From NCBI RefSeq assembly GCF_000455205.1, contig NZ_AUWQ01000019.1:19379-83378 (forward strand): a stretch of DNA of 64,000 nucleotides, given 5' to 3'. Every line of letters begins with the position of its first letter. The first letter of the stretch is position 1. The DNA is from Mycobacterium sp. UM_CSW. Its GTDB lineage: Bacteria; Actinomycetota; Actinomycetes; Mycobacteriales; Mycobacteriaceae. The notes beneath the pieces were generated by a model that worked only from the letters and a program-made list of their open reading frames with translations, ran no database searches and was not told where the DNA came from. Position numbers and translations under genes: made by a program. Shown piece by piece: positions 33,966 to 41,270 of the stretch.

Positions 33966-35735
33966 CTACCCGACGAATCGGTTCTTCTTGCGTCGTGCCA
34001 GCGCTGCACGAGCGTGGAGGACTTCCCCATTGGCCGCCTGCACCAACAACCGTGCCGCGGTGACCTTTTTGGGTGCGGACAACCGACCCGTCTGCCATTG
34101 CGTGAGCGCCTCGCGTCGGCGAAGCTTGCCGCTGCTCGTGCGCGGCAACGTGCCGGGCTCGAGTAGCTCCACGTGCGCCGGCAGGATGCCCGTGTGTTGC
34201 TGCACGCGCACCGCGACGTCGTGGGCCAGGCCGGGCCCGGCGTCGGGAGCCGTCTCGACGAGCAGCGCGAGCGCCTCGTCTTCCTCGCCCGGCGGCACGA
34301 ATCCCACCGCGACGGCGCATCCGGTGCGCACGCCCGGCAGCCCGTCCAAAGCGGCCTCGAACTCCTCGGGGGCGTGATTGGCGCCGCGCACGATGACGAT
34401 GTCCTTTTGGCGTCCGCACACGTAGAGCTCGCCCTCGTGGACGAAGCCTCGGTCGCCCGTGTGCAGCCAGCCGTCGTGCAGAGCCTGGTCGGTGAGGTCG
34501 GGGCGACCGAAGTAGCCGGCCATGATGCTGGGGCCCGCGACGAAGATGTGCCCGGCCCGGCCCGGCGGCAGCGCCTTCCCGTGGTCGTCGCGGATCTCGA
34601 CCGCCATGCCGGCCAGCGGACGCCCCACGCTGACAATCTCTTTGCCGCCCGGTTCGACGACGCCTTCCGCCGCCAGCCTGTCACCATCCACGCCGAGGGC
34701 CTTGAAGGAGGTATCCGCCGGCTTGAAGGTGACGGCCAGGGATGCCTCCGCCATGCCGTAGCACGGCGTGAACGAGGACGCCCGGAATCCCCAGCGCCCG
34801 AAGCGCTCGCTGAACCGCCGCTGCGCTTCGGCGCTGACCGCCTCGGCGCCGTTGAGGCAGATGTTCCACGAGGACAGGTCCACGCCGTCGAGCTCGTCAT
34901 CGCGGATGCGCTTGAGGCACAGCCCGAAAGCGAAACTCGGCGCCGCCGTGATGGTGCCCCGGTGTCGCGAGACGGCTCGCAGCCAGGCCCCGGGCACCGC
35001 GACGAACAGCTCGGGTGGCAACAGGACCAGCTTCCCCGGAACGTAGAACGCGCTCAGCAGGTTTCCGATGAGGCCCATGTCGTGATAGAGGGGCAGCCAG
35101 GTGACGCCAACGGGATACGGGGCGCCGTCCGTGGTGATGTACTGCTCGAGGCTCGCCAGGTTGGACAGCAGGTTCGCGTGGGTCAGCGCCACCGGTTTGG
35201 GGTCGTTGGTGGTGCCCGACGAGAACTGGATGACCGCGATGTCGTCGGAACGGACTTCGACGGCCTCCGCTGCCGGGCCCGTCAGGCTCGACGCCGTGAC
35301 GCATCCCAGCGGCGGGGCCGTGCTGGCGACCGACACCCCAAGGAAGCGCCGGATGCGCTCGTCCGTCACGACCATGGCGGCGTCCACCGCGCTGAGCATG
35401 GCAGTCGTCCTACGGTGGTACTCGTCGAGCTTGCCCAACCGCAGCGGCGGATAGAGCGGGACGGGGATCGCGCCGGCGCACAGCACGCCGAAGAAGCATT
35501 GCACGAATTCCGGCGAGGTCGGCAGCACCAGCGCGACGCGGTCGCCCTTGCGAATTCCGCGGCGGATCAGGTCACCCGCCACCGCCAGCGCCTCCTCGCG
35601 GATCCGGGCGAAAGGCACGTCGTGGTCTTGCTCCTTCTTGTCCACGAAAACCAGTCCGAGCTCCGATTGCGCGGCCCCATCGAGCATTTCGATCAGTGAC
35701 GCATGCTTGGGCACGATCGCCGGCGCCCCTTTCAC
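33966..35735 (-). CDS. Fatty acyl-AMP ligase (FAAL, FadD family)
   Basis: A 589-residue adenylate-forming enzyme. The phosphate loop is IQFSSGTTNDPKPVALTH; GYFGRPDLT, WLHTGDRGF and PRTSSGKLRR are the later core motifs. The SSGTT form and length fit the FAAL branch, which makes acyl-AMP and hands the acyl group to an acyl carrier protein instead of CoA. The ACP gene lies directly upstream with a four-base overlap and the type III polyketide synthase directly downstream, giving a complete starter-loading route. The FAAL-specific insertion could not be checked by alignment, so an acyl-CoA ligase role is the alternative. Confidence 0.9.
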   Translation of the reverse strand: MKGAPAIVPKHASLIEMLDGAAQSELGLVFVDKKEQDHDVPFARIREEALAVAGDLIRRGIRKGDRVALVLPTSPEFVQCFFGVLCAGAIPVPLYPPLRLGKLDEYHRRTTAMLSAVDAAMVVTDERIRRFLGVSVASTAPPLGCVTASSLTGPAAEAVEVRSDDIAVIQFSSGTTNDPKPVALTHANLLSNLASLEQYITTDGAPYPVGVTWLPLYHDMGLIGNLLSAFYVPGKLVLLPPELFVAVPGAWLRAVSRHRGTITAAPSFAFGLCLKRIRDDELDGVDLSSWNICLNGAEAVSAEAQRRFSERFGRWGFRASSFTPCYGMAEASLAVTFKPADTSFKALGVDGDRLAAEGVVEPGGKEIVSVGRPLAGMAVEIRDDHGKALPPGRAGHIFVAGPSIMAGYFGRPDLTDQALHDGWLHTGDRGFVHEGELYVCGRQKDIVIVRGANHAPEEFEAALDGLPGVRTGCAVAVGFVPPGEEDEALALLVETAPDAGPGLAHDVAVRVQQHTGILPAHVELLEPGTLPRTSSGKLRRREALTQWQTGRLSAPKKVTAARLLVQAANGEVLHARAALARRKKNRFVG

Positions 35736-35998
35736 GGCAGCTCTCCCATGCGACCGACGACCAAGTTGGCCAGGTCGCCGACTGTGCGGAGATCGTCGGC
35801 GTCTTCCTCTTGCAATTCGATGTCGTAGTGCGCCTCGATCTTGAAGACGATCGACATGAACTTGAGGGAATCGAGGCCGATGTCGGCGAGGTTCGACTCC
35901 GCCGTCGGAGCGGCTTCATCGGCTTCCTTCTTGACGAAGTCGATGATCTCCTGCGTGATGATCTCGAGTATTTCGGAATCTTGTGCTGAGACGGTCAT
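35732..35998 (-). CDS. Acyl carrier protein
   Basis: An 88-residue acidic carrier protein with the 4'-phosphopantetheine attachment Ser in DIGLDSLKFMS near residue 44. Helical segments on both sides match the ACP fold. It is the first gene of a four-gene operon (ACP, FAAL, type III PKS, MMPL) and its stop overlaps the FAAL start. It should accept the activated fatty acid. The ATG at 35998 is chosen because it starts the fold; the frame is open to 36115 without homology. No strong ribosome site is seen. A copy of the recurrent element lies at 36141-36168. Confidence 0.88.
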   Translation of the reverse strand: MTVSAQDSEILEIITQEIIDFVKKEADEAAPTAESNLADIGLDSLKFMSIVFKIEAHYDIELQEEDADDLRTVGDLANLVVGRMGELP

Positions 35999-36140
35999 GC
36001 CCAGAAGTCTTGTCGGAGCGACCTCAAAAAGCGTCCCCGCCAACACGACTCGTCTTTTCTGGTTAGCACCAATCCTCAAGTTAGCCGTCGCGGGGCCAAA
36101 GAAGTTGTGGTGCAACGTGCTAGGCCGCGTGTGGCAAGCG

Positions 36141-36168
36141 TGCCACCACCAATCCTTGATTACCGGCT
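36141..36168 (-). promoter_or_regulatory. Half palindrome plus GGTGG block upstream of the ACP operon
   Basis: On the minus strand AGCCGGTA is followed after 10 bases by GGTGGTGGCACG, matching the right half of the palindrome and the start of the GGTGGCGGTAACGACA block with nearly the same gap as at 38-50. It lies about 145 bp before the ACP start. The left half of the palindrome is missing, so support is modest. Confidence 0.3.
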
Positions 36169-36219
36169 GTGCGACTGACCGGATTCCGGCCAGCTGGAAG
36201 ACAGCTGACCGGCGCGCTT

Positions 36220-36369
36220 TCAGGAAGCTTTGAGGCCGTACTTCGGGCCGAGCGTGGTGACGGCATTTTTGAGCTGTTCGCCGAGTTCGTCGAGGCGGTC
36301 CGCTTGTGAGGCGTCGACGGCCGCGCTGACCGCCGCGATCAGACTGCGGTCCGGGGCGAGCAGCCGCAC
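36220..36369 (-). CDS. Possible 49-residue helical protein or gene remnant
   Basis: A frame from GTG 36369 gives a compact amphipathic helical sequence (RSLIAAVSAAVDASQADRL, then LGEQLKNAVTTLGPKYGLKAS) that reads like real protein, but no ribosome site precedes it. It begins 23 bases after the stop of the small membrane protein gene. It may be coupled to that gene or be the 3' end of a decayed gene. Confidence 0.3.
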   Translation of the reverse strand: MRLLAPDRSLIAAVSAAVDASQADRLDELGEQLKNAVTTLGPKYGLKAS

Positions 36370-36391
36370 CGGGCGCTGGTGCGCCCAGGAA

Positions 36392-36532
36392 TCACTTCCC
36401 GGCCCGCGACATCAAGTTCCGCAGCCCGCTGGGCGCATCGGTCTCCGCCGTGCCGGGATGAGACACCATCACGTAGCCGGCGTAACCCCACATCATCGGT
36501 ATTGCGGCCAGTACGCCATACATCGCTGTCAT
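36392..36532 (-). CDS. 46-residue small membrane protein
   Basis: The ATG at 36532 is preceded by AGGAGGTGAC, one of the best ribosome sites in the window. The product has a hydrophobic segment at about residues 4-23 (MYGVLAAIPMMWGYAGYVMV) and a short polar tail. The recurrent palindrome at 36657-36672 lies 125 bp upstream, the same distance as for the larger genes of this set, so it is probably an expressed gene under that control. I do not recognise a family. Confidence 0.6.
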   Translation of the reverse strand: MTAMYGVLAAIPMMWGYAGYVMVSHPGTAETDAPSGLRNLMSRAGK

Positions 36533-36655
36533 GACGTCACCTCCTGAAGTACCAGGGCCTCAACGCGTTGTTGATGTGTTAAGCCTTGCCCCGCGGGGCG
36601 CTGACGTCGCCGTGGCTGGCACCCATCAGGGGGTCCCACCAGTCGGGATCTTCGC

Positions 36656-37120
36656 CTACCGGCTAGCGGGTATGCGGGGTGCGGCCGGTTCCTCAGCGGG
36701 CACGCTGACGTCCGGGAAGGCATTGATGAGGGCGCGGGCCCGTGCGTGATTCCAACGCCGGATGGTACCGGCGGCATGAGCCGCGACCAGGCCGCAGACG
36801 AGGCCCAGGTTGGCGAGCAGGGCCACGCTCAGCAGAAAAGCGATCAGGCGGGCACCGGCGTTACGGGCATCCACGTCCTCGAAGAGGATGACCGAAATGG
36901 CCTCGGCGGCCAGCAGGGTTTGGACGACGACGAATACCGCCGCCGGCAGGATCGCGCGCTTGACTGCATCGGCCGCTTCGGTGGCCGGAATGGAAGCCGC
37001 CTTCCGGGCGATGATCGGCACGTCCGTGTACCCCTTAACTGCGTGCTGGGTCCGTCGTTGACCAGTCTGACGAAACACCGGCAGACCCGCATTGCCGCTA
37101 GCGGCCGGATCGTGATTCAT
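36656..37120 (-). CDS. Two-TM membrane protein of unknown function
   Basis: A protein of about 154 residues with a polar N-terminus (about 1-55), two transmembrane segments at about 58-75 and 92-115, and a basic then Pro-rich tail. No family motif is recognised. The ATG at 37120 is one candidate start; a GTG at 37168 would add 16 residues, and neither has a strong ribosome site. Its stop codon overlaps the palindrome at 36657-36672, so that site sits between this gene and the small gene downstream. Confidence 0.6.
   Translation of the reverse strand: MNHDPAASGNAGLPVFRQTGQRRTQHAVKGYTDVPIIARKAASIPATEAADAVKRAILPAAVFVVVQTLLAAEAISVILFEDVDARNAGARLIAFLLSVALLANLGLVCGLVAAHAAGTIRRWNHARARALINAFPDVSVPAEEPAAPRIPASR
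36657..36672 (-). promoter_or_regulatory. Recurrent palindrome TACCGGCTAGCGGGTA
   Basis: Identical over 16 bases to the site at 3207-3222. It is 125 bp upstream of the 46-residue membrane protein gene on the minus strand and overlaps the 3' end of the previous gene, which argues that its conservation reflects DNA function rather than coding. Confidence 0.5.
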
Positions 37121-37186
37121 GCTGGCGGGGGCCGATGATCCCGAGACCAGCCAAATCAGCTGCGGCACAACTTGATCGGATGAGCC

Positions 37187-37202
37187 TTCCGGCTAACCAG
37201 TA
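37187..37202 (+). promoter_or_regulatory. Diverged copy of the recurrent palindrome upstream of the lipase
   Basis: TTCCGGCTAACCAGTA matches TACCGGCTAGCGGGTA at 12 of 16 positions and lies 111 bp before the hydrolase start at 37313. The second block of the element is not recognisable here. Confidence 0.3.
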
Positions 37203-37312
37203 GTGCGCCGCCCCTGCGAACCCGACCATCAGACTGCGGCTGGCAATGAAGACCCGCGACGCCCAGGACCGCCATTGTCGACGTGATACGCGTTATCCGA
37301 AGGCGGTGGGAC

Positions 37313-38152
37313 ATGGTGCAGGCGCAGCCGACAGTGCGGCAACTGACACGCGGGCTCGGGGGCGCCCGGACGGCATTTCAGACGGCGGTACGCGTCGCGA
37401 AGGTCCAGGCGCGCGAGGTTGCGCTGATGTTGTCGGTGCCCGCGACGGCGCCAGTGCGCCTCATCCGCGGCGACTACGAAACCGCGAACGCCGTGGAGTC
37501 GCAGCCGCCAGCGCGCGCCTCGGCGCAGCCGCCGGTGCTGCTCGTGCACGGCTTCGGCGGTGGCAAGTCCAGCTGGTCCTCGGTGGCGCAGGCCCTGCGC
37601 GCGCGGGGCCTGAGCGTGGACGCGATGGCATACGCACCGGCCGGAAACTCGGTGGAGCAGCTCGCCGGCCGGCTCGTCGACCACGTGCAAACGATGCTGT
37701 TCTCCACCGGCGCGGCCAAGGTGCATCTGGTCGGGCACAGCCTGGGCGGCGTCATCATCGCGCAGGCGATTTCGGACCCGCGCTTGCGCGGACGAGTCGA
37801 TACCGTGATTACGCTGGGCTCGCCGTTCGGTGGGTCGCCGTGGGCGGACGCGCTGCCGGTTGTCGACATGGTCCGGGCGCTGCGGGCGGGATCACCGCTG
37901 TTGAGCCGCTTGGCGTCCACACCCTTACCCGAGGGGGTGCGCTGGCTGTCGGTGACGGCCGCGCTAGACATCGTCGTGCCGGGCCTGCGGTCGGTGCCTC
38001 CCCACCCGCAGGCGAAGACCGTCACGATCAGCGGCGTGGGGCATCTCGGGATGCTCCTGAGCCCCCACGTAATTCGATACATCACGGCCGCATTGTGCGC
38101 GGAACCTTCGGCGACCGACGCCGAGCCGGCCGTGTTGCAGAACGCCTCTTGA
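37313..38152 (+). CDS. Alpha/beta-hydrolase, lipase/PGAP1-like
   Basis: A 279-residue serine hydrolase. The oxyanion HGFGGGKSSW follows strand 3 near residue 80; the nucleophile elbow is GHSLGG near 142-147; the Asp is probably in ALDIVVPG and the His in GVGHLGML near the end. This layout fits triacylglycerol-lipase/PGAP1-like hydrolases and suggests action on lipid esters. No signal peptide is seen, though the N-terminus is basic and may associate with membrane. The start at 37313 follows an AAGGCGGTGGGA stretch. The propeller gene follows 38 bp downstream and is probably co-transcribed. Confidence 0.85.
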   Translation: MVQAQPTVRQLTRGLGGARTAFQTAVRVAKVQAREVALMLSVPATAPVRLIRGDYETANAVESQPPARASAQPPVLLVHGFGGGKSSWSSVAQALRARGLSVDAMAYAPAGNSVEQLAGRLVDHVQTMLFSTGAAKVHLVGHSLGGVIIAQAISDPRLRGRVDTVITLGSPFGGSPWADALPVVDMVRALRAGSPLLSRLASTPLPEGVRWLSVTAALDIVVPGLRSVPPHPQAKTVTISGVGHLGMLLSPHVIRYITAALCAEPSATDAEPAVLQNAS

Positions 38153-38190
38153 CCATCACCTTATCCATCCACCCCCAACTGGGAGGACCG

Positions 38191-39519
38191 TTGAGCAACT
38201 CGCACATCGACCCCAACGCCGACCCCAGCAGGCGTGCGTGGTTGGCATGCCCGAATTGTTTTCACGGCGCCGGCTGCGCCGAATGCCACAATCGACGGAA
38301 CTGCGATACGCACTGGCAATATCTGCTGAAAAGCACTGCGACGCGGGTCTTTTTGCAATGCCCGACATGCCACTGCGTGTGGACGGTCGACACATCGGAG
38401 CGGGCCCGGCGGGCGGCCACGATGATACTCGGGAAGACTGGCCGTGGCGCCGCCCCGGAACCCATGGCGACGAGCGACCGCGAGTGCGACGGCGCGGTCA
38501 TCGCCACGGTGGCGCTCGGCAACGGCGCGCGCGACATCGTGACAAGCCCGAGCGGCGAGCTGGTCTACGTGCTGACCACCGATGCGGTCAAGGCCATCAA
38601 TGATCGGCACCAAGTCGTCGCGTCGGTTCCGATCCCAGCGGAGGAACCGAAGCAGATGATGATGAGCTCGGACGGCAGCCGCATTTACGTCACCGGATAC
38701 GACGCCGCGCTGTCGATCATCGATACCGCCCGCATGACCGCGAAAAGCGTTGCCAAGCAGCGCACCACGGCGGCCGCGGTCAGCCCGGACGGCAATCACA
38801 TTTACCTAGCCCACGGTGACGGTGGCAGCGCCTGGGTGTCGGCCGTCCGCGCGGACGGGTCCGCCGTCGCTTTCGCCGCGGTCGACGGGTTCAGCACCGG
38901 GATGGCCGTCAGCCCGAACGGACGTCGCCTGTATGTCGCGTCCGCTTGTCTCAACCCTCAGGGCGGGGCTGGCAGCATCACCGTCATCGACACGGCCAGT
39001 TTCAAATCCGTTGACTCGATCGCGGTTGGCGGGGCCCCGGACGCAGTCTCGATAGACGCCGAAGGCCTGCTCTACGTCACCCACTTCCACACCAACACCG
39101 TCACCGTGGTCGATCCCGGCACCCATTGCGGCATAGCGATAGAACTGAACGACGCCCCGATGGAAGTAGCGGCCCGCCCACAAACCGAATTCATCTACAC
39201 GGCCAACTCGCACTCCGTGACCTCGATCGATACGACGACCTCAGCAACCACCAGCATCATGCTCGGTGAGCTACCGCGGCGCCTCGCGATCAGCAACGAC
39301 GGGCGACGTTTGTATGCAACCGATTTCGCGCACGGGACGCTATGGTGTGTCGACACCTCGAACAACGCCGTCCTCGCCACCCTCGAGGTCTGCGCCCACC
39401 CGGCAGCGGTGCACCTCAGCGCAGATGGCGAGTTCCTGTATGTGACAGACTCGCGTGACGGGACCCTGACCGTCGTCGCAACGGCGATGCTGCAAATCAA
39501 TTCGCCCGAGGCGAGATGA
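38191..39519 (+). CDS. Zinc-finger-fused YVTN beta-propeller protein
   Basis: A 442-residue protein. Residues about 18-65 form a Cys/His-rich module (CPNCFHGAGCAECH, then NCDTH and LQCPTCHCVWTVD), a likely double zinc ribbon. Residues about 100-440 are seven or so YVTN/YncE repeats such as LYVTDSRDGTLTVV and VSPNGRRLYVAS, folding as a beta-propeller, usually a protein- or ligand-binding platform. No signal peptide is visible. A TTG start at 38191 is chosen because GGGAGG lies four bases upstream and the zinc module begins there; the long open frame before it overlaps the lipase. The fusion of these two modules is unusual. Function unknown. Confidence 0.75.
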   Translation: MSNSHIDPNADPSRRAWLACPNCFHGAGCAECHNRRNCDTHWQYLLKSTATRVFLQCPTCHCVWTVDTSERARRAATMILGKTGRGAAPEPMATSDRECDGAVIATVALGNGARDIVTSPSGELVYVLTTDAVKAINDRHQVVASVPIPAEEPKQMMMSSDGSRIYVTGYDAALSIIDTARMTAKSVAKQRTTAAAVSPDGNHIYLAHGDGGSAWVSAVRADGSAVAFAAVDGFSTGMAVSPNGRRLYVASACLNPQGGAGSITVIDTASFKSVDSIAVGGAPDAVSIDAEGLLYVTHFHTNTVTVVDPGTHCGIAIELNDAPMEVAARPQTEFIYTANSHSVTSIDTTTSATTSIMLGELPRRLAISNDGRRLYATDFAHGTLWCVDTSNNAVLATLEVCAHPAAVHLSADGEFLYVTDSRDGTLTVVATAMLQINSPEAR

Positions 39520-39676
39520 GGTTCATGCCGGCATGCACCGAACGGGTTTGGGGGCTAACTCTGACACTCGCCCAGGAACGGGCGGGCGGAACCGCGCCCG
39601 ACGGACGGAGCGGACGCAGGTCGGTGACGGTTTTGCGGCGGCGCCGATCGCGTATCGAGCGAGCCTTCGAGCTGCC

Positions 39677-40432
39677 TTAGGAGATGAGCTGGGCGACGAA
39701 CATGGGGTGCACCAGTAACGCGATACCGAGGACGACCAGCGTCGCCGCCGTGAGACGGCGTAGCTGATCGCCGAACGGGGCGATCTTTTCCAGCCAGATG
39801 ACCACCGACAGCGCCAGCATCCATCCCAATTGCATTGTGCCAAAGGTGATCAGCAGCAGCATCAGCATCCAACAGGAACCGAGACAGTAGATGCCGTAGC
39901 GCCCTCCGGCAAGCATCGCCCCCGAGCGGCGGTGGGCATGTTCGCCCGGCGCGCCGGGCGCGAATATGGGGCGACGGCAGTGGTGCAGGCATATTGACTT
40001 GAACCGGGTGAGCTGATGCAGACCGGCGAGCACCGCGACCGTGCCTGCGACCCGACCCGCCCACGGGCAGCTGTGCACCACCGGGTTCAGGCGGTTCGAT
40101 ACCACGAACGCCGGCACGCCCACCACGCTCCACACGGCCAGGTAGCCCGCGACGAAGAGGACCGCTGCAACGACGTTGCCGGCGGCGGCGCGAACGTAGC
40201 GACCGACAACGGGCAGTACCGCGGGAAGCATCATCGCCGCCATCATCGCCACCCACGCCACGAGGAATGCGGCCAACGGCATCGTGGATTCGGTGTCCAC
40301 CGGCATTGGGTCGCCGCGCATGCCCGCGGCACTGACCATCGACCACCACCAGCCCAGTCCGGCCAAAACCAGCAGCAATGCCGGCAACCAGATTTGAGTC
40401 CGCGACCGCCCACGTCCCTGGCCGTTGTCCAC
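39677..40432 (-). CDS. DUF2182 integral membrane protein
   Basis: A 251-residue protein with about six transmembrane segments, matching the DUF2182 family (predicted metal-binding membrane proteins). Conserved elements are WVAMMAAMMLPAVLP in the second helix, RFKSICLHHCRRP in a loop and GIYCLGSCWMLMLLL in the fifth helix; the Met, Cys and His residues are plausible metal ligands. It is divergent from csoR, with the CsoR-type palindrome at 40479-40504 between them, so copper control is likely. Transport or copper delivery is inferred, not known. Confidence 0.85.
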   Translation of the reverse strand: MDNGQGRGRSRTQIWLPALLLVLAGLGWWWSMVSAAGMRGDPMPVDTESTMPLAAFLVAWVAMMAAMMLPAVLPVVGRYVRAAAGNVVAAVLFVAGYLAVWSVVGVPAFVVSNRLNPVVHSCPWAGRVAGTVAVLAGLHQLTRFKSICLHHCRRPIFAPGAPGEHAHRRSGAMLAGGRYGIYCLGSCWMLMLLLITFGTMQLGWMLALSVVIWLEKIAPFGDQLRRLTAATLVVLGIALLVHPMFVAQLIS

Positions 40433-40478
40433 TAAAGCCGCTCCCTTCGATTGCTCCCAAACCGCGATTGAGTCCCAC

Positions 40479-40504
40479 TACCCCACCCCGGGTGGGGTGG
40501 GGTA
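40479..40504. promoter_or_regulatory. CsoR operator (G/C-rich palindrome)
   Basis: TACCCCACCCC and GGGGTGGGGTA form perfect 11-base arms around GGGT. This matches the known form of CsoR operators, a TA-flanked pair of C-runs and G-runs. It lies 47 bp before the DUF2182 start and 39 bp before csoR, so apo-CsoR should repress both directions until Cu(I) binds. Confidence 0.85.
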
Positions 40505-40542
40505 TGATGGGTCGTGACCGGCATTGACAGGAGTTGTGGGTT

Positions 40543-40902
40543 ATGGACGAAGATTTGACGGCCAAAAAGCACGCGGCGCTCAACCGACTCAAGACGGTTC
40601 GGGGCCACCTCGACGGCATCATTCGGATGCTGGAGTCCGACGCGTATTGCGTGGACGTGATGAAGCAGATTTCGGCCGTGCAGTCCTCGTTGGAGCGGGC
40701 GAACCGCGTGATGTTGCACAACCACCTGGAGACGTGTTTTTCGTCGGCGGTGCTCGATGGGCGTGGCCAAGCGGCCATCGAGGAATTGATCGATGCCGTC
40801 AAGTTCACTCCGGCATTGACCGGCCCGCAGGCCGTGCTGGGCGGTGCGGCGGTGGGCGAACCTGCCGACAAAGAACCGGCCGCGGCAGGCCGCCGGGGGT
40901 AA
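40543..40902 (+). CDS. csoR: Copper-sensing repressor CsoR
   Basis: A 119-residue all-helical repressor of the CsoR/RcnR family. The Cu(I) ligands are exactly at the positions known from M. tuberculosis CsoR: Cys36 (DAYCVDVM), His61 (LHNHLE) and Cys65 (LETCF). Cu(I) binding releases DNA and turns on copper export. It starts after AGGAG and heads a plus-strand operon with DUF1490, CtpV-like ATPase and two Met/His-rich membrane proteins. The operator lies just upstream. Confidence 0.95.
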   Translation: MDEDLTAKKHAALNRLKTVRGHLDGIIRMLESDAYCVDVMKQISAVQSSLERANRVMLHNHLETCFSSAVLDGRGQAAIEELIDAVKFTPALTGPQAVLGGAAVGEPADKEPAAAGRRG

Positions 40903-40984
40903 CGGCCGCCGGTTTTTCTTAGGGCGCGATTGGCTATGCACGCCGCCGCACGGCGCGGCGACGAAATGAAAGGAAGCGTTGAAG

Positions 40985-41260
40985 ATGGTTGCGTTGCATG
41001 GATTTATGGCCAAGGCGGTGCCCACCGTGGTGACCGGAGCGGTGGGTGTCGCGGCCTACGAGGCAGTGCGCAAGGGGGTGGCCAAAGTTCCGTTGCGCGC
41101 GGCGACCGTCAGCCTCACCGCCTGGGGCATGCGCGTAGCCCGCGAGGCCGAGCGCAAGGCCGGCGAAAGCGCCGAGCGGGCGCGGTTAACGGCCGCCGAC
41201 CTGATCGCCGAGGCCAAAGAACGCGTCGGTGACGAGGCCCCAGCGGCGGGGACGAGCTGA
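40985..41260 (+). CDS. DUF1490 family protein of the copper operon
   Basis: A 91-residue protein with an N-terminal segment [22 protein letters not shown] that could insert in or lie on the membrane, and a charged helical tail. It matches DUF1490, the family of M. tuberculosis Rv0968, which sits at the same place between csoR and ctpV. The N-terminal His and Met could contact copper, but no role is established. Start: ATG 40985, after GGAAGC; a TTG at 40979 is also in frame. The P-type ATPase gene begins 10 bp downstream. Confidence 0.85.
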   Translation: MVALHGFMAKAVPTVVTGAVGVAAYEAVRKGVAKVPLRAATVSLTAWGMRVAREAERKAGESAERARLTAADLIAEAKERVGDEAPAAGTS

Positions 41261-41270
41261 GGAAACACCC

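Noticed and set aside
34173-35699. A 508-residue open frame on the plus strand
   Set aside because: Antisense to the fatty acyl-AMP ligase; no protein-like composition.
3207-36672. GCGGGTAT in the recurrent palindromes as a SigF -10 box
   Set aside because: The SigF -35 (GTTT) is not present at the proper spacing in the copies examined, and the dyad symmetry and second block are not explained by a -10 box.
1-37202. Recurrent palindromes as DosR boxes
   Set aside because: The sequence does not fit the GGGACT-type DosR consensus and the genes are not typical DosR members.
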